From NCBI RefSeq assembly GCF_026210795.1, contig NC_089441.1:1860001-1924000 (forward strand): a stretch of DNA of 64,000 nucleotides, written 5' to 3'. This stretch comes from Rhizophagus irregularis. Taxonomy: Eukaryota > Glomeromycota > Glomeromycetes > Glomerales > Glomeraceae. Every line of letters starts with the position of its first letter. Within the stretch, counting starts at the first letter, position 1. The notes below the pieces were generated by a model, which ran no database searches, had not been told where the DNA came from, and saw only the letters and a list, made by a program, of their open reading frames with translations. Positions 56,523-64,000 of this stretch are shown in pieces. The position numbers and the translations under genes are program-made.

Positions 56523-58017
56523 ATGATGTCTTCAAAATTTTTGGCAGAATTATCAAGTGATTATGAAAAACTTTTTGAAACAGAATTAGGATACGATGTT
56601 ATCATTTATGCTGGAGAGGAGTCAAACATTAAAGAAATTCATGCTCATTCAAATATTTTGTGTATAAGGTCTCAATATTTTCGTTCTGCGTTTTCTAATG
56701 AATGGGCTGAGAAAAAAGATGGAAAATTTATTTTAAGGAAGCCGAATATTTCTCCCCGCCTATTTAATATCATTCTCAGGTAATGTATAAATATTAACAA
56801 TGAAAATTTTTATTTATATTTAATTAACACTATATATTTGTTACGTAATAATAATTTATAGATTTATTTATTGTGGAAATATTGAATTAAAAAATTTACA
56901 AGGTCCTGAAGTATTAAAACTTTTGATAGCAGTAGATGAACTTAATATTCAACAACTGATTTCTTATATTCAAGAATATTTAATTGAACATCAAACCGAA
57001 TTTTTGCATCAAAATCAAACTGGTATTCTTGAAACTATTTATCAACATGAAACATTTACGGATTTATGGAATTTTTGTCTTGAAAAAATTTGTGAAGAAC
57101 CTGAAATTTTATTTAATTCAGATAAATTTATTAATTTAAAGGCTCCATTATTGGAGTTATTGATTAAACGAGATGATTTAAATATGGAAGAAATTGAGAT
57201 TTGGGAAGGTTTATTAAAATGGTGTTTTGCTCAACAAAATATGATAAATGATCCAACCAAATGGAGTAAAGATGATGCTATAAAAATTGAGAGATCATTA
57301 CACAGATTCATTCCTTTAATTAGATTTTATGATATTAAGCCTACAGATTTCTTTTATAAAGTCTATTGTTATAAAGAAATTTTACCCCAAGATTTAATTC
57401 ATAATCTTTTAGAATTCCATATAGTTCCTAATGCGGAAATTAAAACTAATGTAGCACCTTCAAGAAAGTCAAACTTGAAATTTAAACTTGATTCAACTTT
57501 GATCGAATCAAATCATATTCCATTATTTGCTTCATGGATTGATAGAAAAGATCCTTCTTATAAAAAAAATGATATTCCTTATGAATTGAAGTTATTATAT
57601 CGTTCAAGTAGAGATGGATTTGATGCCGCATCATTTCATAGAAATTGTGACAATAAAGGAGCTACTATTTGGATAGCAAAAATTCAAGGTACAACACAAT
57701 TAATTGGAGGATATAATCCGCTTGATTGGGGTGGAAATTGTGGTTGGAAAAACACTACAGATAGTTTTCTGTTTAATATTACAGATGGAAAAAATATTTC
57801 TACTGCAAAACTTAGTTATGTTAACAATAACAATGCAAGATGTGCTATTTATTGCCAAGATGCTCAAGGACCACACATGGGTAATTTGTATTGTACCGGT
57901 ACCAATAGTTGGATTGTTTATAAACATTCTTATGTTAATTTGACTTATCCTAAAATAGACATTCCAGAAAGGTTTATGGTAGAGAATTATGAAGTATTTC
58001 AAGTAATTAAAAAATAA
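56523..58017 (+). CDS. BTB-BACK-TLDc protein
   Basis: Two exons, 56523-56779 and 56862-58017, give 470 residues (two adjacent ATGs; either may be used). BTB: ELGYDVIIYAGEESNIKEIH then HSNILCIRSQYFRSAFSNEW. BACK: EIWEGLLKWCFAQQNMINDP (about residue 230). TLDc: LIESNHIPLFASWIDRKDPS to the end, with LLYRSSRDGFDAASFHRNCD, GATIWIAKIQGTTQLIGGYN and a final YEVFQVIKK. This is the most compact and least altered member of the cluster. It probably acts as a cullin-3 adaptor (family knowledge), with an unknown target. Confidence 0.9.
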
Positions 58018-59557
58018 TTCTCCATCTTTTTGTTAAATCTTTACAAATAAAATTCAATCACATATATCAGAAAAGGTTACTTGTTATGAATTTATGTTAA
58101 AAATTTCTCTACAGTGGTGATTATTAGAAGAGAGTGACTACTTAATTTTTGATTTTTACAATTTTTAAAGCATTAACTGTAATTCATGTGATTCCCCTCA
58201 GAATTTTCCTTATTTTGTGATCAAATATTTATCAGAAAAGATGAAGAATTTATATTAAAAAAATTATCAGATAAAACGTTAACAAATTCATCTATTTTTG
58301 AAATATGATCTTGTCACTTTTTAGTTGTATACGAAATTTTTCATTTAACACATTTTCTTTCATTCATCAAATCGTTTTGGCATTGCGTGTTGATAGTTAC
58401 TATTATCTGAAAATTTCACATTTTTCACTCTTTTTCTAAATCTTTTCTTCGATTTCTTTGTAGTTAGATAATTAATTTTGGTTTGAAACGGGATTGTCTA
58501 TTTGAAGTTTACTTCACCGATCCTCTCTCCACGAGAACTATTTCCAACTCATTCTTTAATTATTTTAATTTCAATTTGTGCTGAATTGTATTTTCAATCA
58601 TGTGGATACATATGCAAGTACTATCAGCAATGGCTTTAGGTAACACTCAATTAATTTACCCGGAAATTTCGATATTTGTCGAAACGATTAAGTATCTCTC
58701 TATAAAAAATTTTATCCGTTATTTCTGTAAAAACTCCATAAAATGAGTCTTTCACGAATCCATTTACGGAAAATATAAATAATTCGATAAATTCCGTGAT
58801 ATAAGGTTATTAATTCCGGAAATACGACCCTTTTACGGAAAAAAGATGGAATAAAAAAAAACGGATCGACAAGGTCTGATTGCGTCTCCATTTTGTATTT
58901 TTCTCTCCAACAAAATCATTGTTTTTTATTAATAAAAAATCAAATCATAATAACGAGAGAACTATTTTTTATAAAGCTATGCTTTTAGTATGAAAAATAA
59001 TTTTTATCATTTGTTAACGTTAATGAACGAACAAAATTAAGACCAATGCCGGCTTTGCCGCATAAATTATCTCCTATCTCGTACTGCGTTAAAAAATTAA
59101 TTTTTATTTATAAAAAATCAATATGTTCAATATGTTTTAATTACTATAATTACTATAAAGATTTAATCTTCTTTTTTTCAAAAAAAAAAAAGACTTTTTG
59201 ATTTTCTTCTTTCTTTACCTTATAAATTTTACTTTGTCTTTAATAAATAAAAAATTTCAGTTTAAAGAAATATATAAAAAAAATTTAAAATTTTTCAAAA
59301 AATTGAAAAAAATATTTCTGTTCAAAAGATCGAAAAGGTAAATAAAGTAAAGAAAGAAATTTCGGTTTAAAAACTTTTTTTTTTAAAGTTGGTATTAAAA
59401 TATTTAAAATACCATTATAATACCCTGAATCAAATTCGTTGCTTCATAGGTCGTTGACAGTCTACCAGTCCTATATAACAGTTATGATGATTTCTTTAAA
59501 AAAAAAACATTCAAATCAACCTTCCAGAAATTGCAATCTCTAGGATGCAGTAAAGCA
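58018..59557. other. AT-rich intergenic DNA with a MITE-like segment
   Basis: At about 58700-58865, CTATAAAAAATTTTATCCGT, TTATTTCTGTAAAAACTCCA and GATGGAATAAAAAAAAACGG match the short elements at 48143 and, less well, 21011. No gene was recognised elsewhere. Confidence 0.5.
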
Positions 59558-59563
59558 TTCTTT

Positions 59564-59790
59564 CAGCTTAACCGTGAACCCCTTCAACGCGCATCCTATG
59601 CTATTACTCCATCCGGCCCTCCCTAAATATAAAAAGCACCTACTACTAGAAGAAACCTCTTGGGCATCATCTTTGATATGACCTGCTGTAAAAAAAAATC
59701 ATTAATCCCTGCAGTCAGCTTAACCGTGACGCGTACACTATGCTACTCTCCCTAAATATAAAAATCACCTACCATTAGGAGAAATTCAAA
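59564..59790 (+). repeat. Pair of direct repeats CAGCTTAACCGTGA ... CCCTAAATATAAAAA
   Basis: Copy A spans about 59564-59655 and copy B about 59716-59786. Shared blocks: CAGCTTAACCGTGA, CTATGCTA, CTCCCTAAATATAAAAA, CACCTAC and TAGAAGAAA/TAGGAGAAA. GC content is higher than around it. The middle resembles the repeats at 10.4 and 39.5 kb. Confidence 0.6.
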
Positions 59791-60517
59791 GTATGAAGCT
59801 CTCATTGCGATAAGTGATGATGCCTCAGATAATTTTAATTCACAAGTTTATAGTCAATCTCTCTAGAAATAAATTTTTAGATTTGTTATTTTAGTATATT
59901 AAAAGAAGTAATTTAACATTTGACATGAAACTTTTCAAATTGGAAATTTTCGCAACTTATTGTGAAAAAAGCAAAAAATGATTTTTTAAATTATAATGTA
60001 CAATTTTTTTTATAATGATGCCGATTATCGAAATTTTGATGTCAAACTTATTTGATTTGATCGAATAAGAATTATATAAACTTCGATTATCGATTTTGCA
60101 ACGTTGATACATACTTAAAAATTTATTATAATAAAAAGGAGTACACAATTAATCAATAAAAAAATGTGAAAATGATTAATGTGGTTTTTACATCATTTAT
60201 TGCAAAAAAAATATTTATTAAAATGTTTATTCAACTTAGGTCGTACGGTATGGGAAAATCAAATTTGTGTACGCCTGTCTGTACGATTGTAGTTTTTGGC
60301 GACATGATCATAACGAGTCCAAAAAAGTAGATGCTTAAAATGCATTATTCCTGTAGTCGAAGTGATCGGCGTATAAATGTAATAAGCTCGTGATTGTGGC
60401 AATTGGTTAAAGTGATTTTCCGTTTGCCGAATATGTTTATAAACAGACATTTGACTTTTACTAATTTGCAAAACAATTTCGTATTTCAAATTAACTTTTT
60501 ATCGAATTATTTTAAAA
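59791..60517. other. Upstream region of the second lectin-BTB-TLDc gene
   Basis: No gene. The stretch near 60400-60450 (AAGTGATTTTCCGTTTGCCGAA) has a diverged match at about 63930-63960, suggesting a conserved upstream element of this gene family. Confidence 0.45.
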
Positions 60518-62800
60518 ATGACAAATTATTATTGGATTATAGCTCAACATTCTGGGAAGGTTCTTGAAGTTGAAGGTGGCTCTGTTCATAATTGTGCTAA
60601 AATCATCCAATATACCAAGAAATCTGAGGATGACCCTAGTGTAAAAAATATTTGATTTAATATTCTAGTTAAATAGTTTATTATTGACTTTTAAATTTTA
60701 CTTCTCTTTTTCTTTATGTTAGGTTGATACTCAACTCTGGTTTTTTGATGGCGGATTTATCATCAACAAAATATCTGGCCTCGTTATCGATGTTCTTGAC
60801 GGTAAGTAAATTATTTGGTTTAATTATTAGAAATCAATCTTTTAATTCCAATTTTTTCTTCAACCAGGAAATATCAATAATTGTAAGCAGCCAATCATAT
60901 TTTATTTTCTAGTTATTTTAACTTCTCAATTTATTAATTTTACATTTTGTCACCAAGGTGCACAGATTATTCAACATAAAAGTTTTCCTGAACCTGTTCA
61001 CAATCAGGAGTGGGACTACAATTATGAGGATAATAGTATCAGGTTGAGATCTAATCGAAAGTTTGTACTTGATGTTGCAGTAAGATAAATTTGTTTTTTT
61101 TTCATGTTCAAACCAGAGCATTAGATATAACACTATAATTCTTTTTTTTTATGCTTATATAGAAAATAAGACAAGAAGATGCAACCCCATTAATCCTGTA
61201 TGAAGACCTTTGTGGTCCAAATCAAAAATTTACTTTGCAAAAATGGAATTATACTTCAGGTGCTGAAAATGTTGATAAATTAGTAACAAACATTATGGAC
61301 AATTATAAATTTTTACCAAAATTATCACAAAATTTACTTGAAATTTTGAATGATGACGAATATTATGATGTTACTATTGAAGTTGGTAACGATCCTAATG
61401 TAAAAATATTTCGGGCTCATATGATTATCTTAAATTGTCGTTCTACTTATCTGCGAGAAATTTTGTCAGCTAATAAAAAGAAAAATGGTGAATCTTTAGT
61501 TCATATTAAATTACCCAATATTCTACCTGAAATTTTTGAAATTATTTTAAGGTAAGAATCAATTTAGTTGAATAACTATTTATATCAATAAGATTAGTCT
61601 TACAAGCAAATCCTATAATTTTTTTTTAGATATATTTATGGTGGAAAGCTTTCTTTGAAAGAACATGATACTTCAAATATTATTAAATTATTAGTTGCCG
61701 CCAATGAATTAAATCTTCAAGAATTAATCACCTTTATACAATCCTTTTTAATTGAAAATGAAATGAACTGGATGGAACAACATTTTAATTTAATATATCG
61801 AGTGAGCTTTGAAAATGATTATTTCTTAAGACTTCAAAAATATTGTAATGTTTTAATATTCAAAGAGCCAGATAAGATATTCAAATCGCTTGATTTCACT
61901 TCAATTCCAGAAAAACTTTTGATTTCAGTTATTCAAGAGAATAATCTTATAATGAGCGAAGTTCAAATATGGGAACATGTACTTAAATGGGGACTTGCAC
62001 AAAATCCAGAACTTCCCTCTGACGTTTCAAACTATTCAAAAGCAGATTTCAGTAATTTAAAGAATACTTTACAACAATGTATTCCTTTTATTAGGTTTCA
62101 TAATTTAACCTCTAAAGAATTTTTAGATAGGGTACTTCCTTATAAAAAAGTTCTACCCAAGGAATTATACACAGAATTATTAAGGGAATTTTTAGATAAT
62201 AATACAAAGACAAGTAGTAAATCTTCACCTCGTATATATGAAGAGGTTATTTTAAAAGGTATTAATTCTAATATTATTACATCTCAACATGCTGAAGAAA
62301 TCTCAAAATGGATTAAGAGATTAGAAATTACTGACGAATTGACTACTTCTATCGAATTTAAATTATTATTTCGTGGATCTCGCGACGGATTTTATCCAGT
62401 AAAATTTCATGAAATTTGTGATAGTCAATCTCATACTGTAACGATTGCTAAAGTGGCAGGTAGTAACGAAATTCTTGGAGGATATAATCCGATTGCATGG
62501 AAATCTGATAATATTTATGGTACTACTGTAGATAGTTTTATTTTCTCATTTAATAATACTAATAGAAATGAAAATTATATTTTAAGTCGTGTAATAGATA
62601 AAAAACATGCTATAGATAATAGATGCTATTGTGGTCTAATATTTGGTAATGGAGACCTTATTATATGGGGATTTGATCATCAAACACTTCGTAATTATTG
62701 TCGTAGTAGTAAAAGTTCTTACGAGAAACCAATTAGAGAAACTGAAGATATATTTTCTATAGAAGAATATGAAGTATTTCGAGTGATGTTTAAAATTTAA
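60518..62800 (+). CDS. Beta-trefoil lectin-like + BTB-BACK-TLDc protein, copy 2
   Basis: Six exons: 60518-60640, 60723-60801, 60868-60882, 60958-61079, 61163-61551 and 61630-62800. Every exon has the same length as in copy 1 (123, 79, 15, 122, 389 and 1171 nt), so the protein again has 632 residues. N-terminus MTNYYWIIAQHSGKVLEVEG, trefoil motifs TQLWFFDGGFIINKISGLVI and QEWDYNYEDNS. BTB: DDEYYDVTIEVGNDPNVKIF; BACK: IWEHVLKWGLAQNPELPSDV; TLDc: LLFRGSRDGFYPVKFHEICD and GGYNPIAWKS. Amino-acid changes concentrate in the trefoil part and in a short stretch before TLDc (YEEVILKGINSN against SEKINSKVIDSK). All splice sites are intact, so it is likely functional. Confidence 0.9.
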
Positions 62801-63240
62801 AATCTCAGTTTTTTTACTTTGGGAATTTTTTTATTAATCTTAACCGCATGTTTCTGGATGATTTCTAATTACATTTTAATAAAGATGAATAATTTGTTAA
62901 CTGTACGTTATAATGACTAACTTTTTCCCAACGATTTGTAATTTTCAATTATTTTAATATTGTATTTGAATCATGAAAAACAAAAAGATCATAGGGAAGG
63001 TTTTGATGGTGTACTGTTTGATATATATATATTAATATTCAATTAATAAAAAAAATCCTCCGATTCTTCCCTTAATATTTCAAAATATGAACGTAATAAA
63101 TTTTAAAAGAATATTTTTCAATTATATTAAATAATTTTTTTCGTCCGAGATTTGGACAGTTATTTTGCCATAGTCAAATTTAAAAAAACTATCATTATTA
63201 CATTATTACCTATATATAAAATTCTTCAAAATTATCACAT
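62801..63240. other. AT-rich spacer
   Basis: No gene recognised. Confidence 0.45.
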
Positions 63241-63790
63241 GATGAATTTTATGAATTATCGTTCTCCTTACCTGCGAGAAATTTTTAGTTCATATTAAAT
63301 TACTACTAATATTCTATTTGAAATTTTTAAAATTATTTATAAATCAATTTATTTTATCTCATGAGCAAGTACTAAAATCTTATTTTTAGATATGGCTGCG
63401 GAAGGCTTTCTTTTTAAAGAGTTCGATACTTCAGATATAATTGAGTTGTTAGTTGCCACTAGTGGACTAAACCTTCATGAATTGTTAATCACTTATATAC
63501 AATCGTTTTTTGATTGAAAGTAAAGTAAACTGAATGGAACAAAATTTTAATTTGATAATTCAGACGAGCTTTGAAAATGATTCTTTCTTGGATTTTCAAA
63601 GATATTATAATTAATTAATATCAAAAAAGTCAGAAAAGATATTTAAATCGCTAGATTATATTTCAATTCCAGAAAAACTTTTGAGTTTAGAAATTTGGGA
63701 ACATGTACAGTATTTAAATGGGGGCTTGCTTGCACTAAATTTAGAACTTCCCTCTGACCTTACAAACTATTCAAAAGATCATTTTTGGCC
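63241..63790 (+). pseudogene. BTB-BACK fragment of the same family, heavily decayed
   Basis: Plus-strand remnants follow copy 2 in order. NYRSPYLREIF (about 63252) corresponds to the BTB end. After a remnant intron come EFDTSDIIELLVATSGLNLH and related pieces, EQNFNLIIQTSFENDSFLD, ISIPEKLLSLEIWEHVQYLN and LNLELPSDLTNYSKDHFW. Several frame changes and stops separate the pieces (for example at 63515-63535 and 63610-63620), and the TLDc domain is missing. It is a dead third duplicate. Confidence 0.8.
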
Positions 63791-64000
63791 AAAAAATATT
63801 TAATAATTCAATTATCTGGCAGAGACTGTTTTTTCTAATAAAATTTTTTATTTAGACCCGGATGTCCGATCTGCAATCCGGAATCTTAAGGGTGATCAAT
63901 GTGATCATGTGCGTAATTGTGTAATGCTAAAATGATTTTCCGATCTCCGAACAACGTTTGTGCACGATATCTCTTTCTTACCTTTATTACTTTTTTATTA
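63791..64000. other. Right edge, possible upstream region of another family member
   Basis: ATGATTTTCCGATCTCCGAA near 63931 resembles the block upstream of copy 2 at 60410. If the match is real, another copy should start just beyond the window. Confidence 0.3.

Noticed and set aside
57700-58002. Minus-strand ORF opposite the TLDc domain
   Set aside because: Shadow of a well-supported plus-strand coding exon.

Overview
The window looks like a chromosome piece of an arbuscular mycorrhizal fungus of the Rhizophagus type (Glomeromycotina). The reasons are the very AT-rich intergenic DNA, the short GT-AG introns with AT-rich ends, the lineage-expanded families (BTB-BACK-TLDc proteins, TKL-like kinases with a CxxC leader, Sel1 repeats, Myb/SANT-like proteins) and the dense mobile DNA. 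The assignment rests on family recognition and not on a database match.

Layout. 1-1.2 kb: a decayed Tc1/mariner element. 2.3-7.25 kb: a ~5 kb ORF-free element with inverted ends, subterminal ACCGTATA/TACTGTAT clusters and three sets of internal tandem repeats. 9.2-9.8 kb: the 3' part of an unrecognised spliced gene. 12.3-13.7 kb: a four-exon gene, hidden by low complexity, encoding Asn run, FG repeats, Thr-rich region, poly-Gln and two zinc knuckles. 15-15.7 kb: a Myb/SANT-like pseudogene. 16.3-20.4 kb: a CACTA/Plavaka-type transposase carrying an inserted 576-bp hAT-type MITE with an 8-bp target duplication.

22.26-36.82 kb: a 14.56-kb Polinton/Maverick-like fossil with 465-bp terminal inverted repeats and a 5-bp target duplication, sitting inside an exon of a host gene. 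It carries a superfamily 3 helicase, protein-primed-type DNA polymerase B, packaging-type ATPase and chromodomain integrase. It also carries two F-box-like proteins, a two-cysteine-adaptor-like protein, a small zinc-ribbon protein and, unusually, a retrotransposon-type Gag and retropepsin with no reverse transcriptase or LTR. No double-jelly-roll capsid or adenain-type protease was recognised. This mixture is the most notable feature of the window. The element is broken.

37-44 kb: the rest of the interrupted host gene, T-rich and GC-richer repeats (including two tandem units whose hairpin stem shows compensatory changes), a probable LINE remnant and a decayed gene. 45-64 kb: a cluster of four intact-looking BTB-BACK-TLDc genes plus one wreck, with kinase/Sel1 and kinase pseudogenes between them. 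Two members (45.1-47.5 and 60.5-62.8 kb) have an extra N-terminal beta-trefoil lectin-like region and identical exon lengths, including a 15-nt microexon, so they are recent duplicates. The sequence just before the window's right edge resembles their upstream region.
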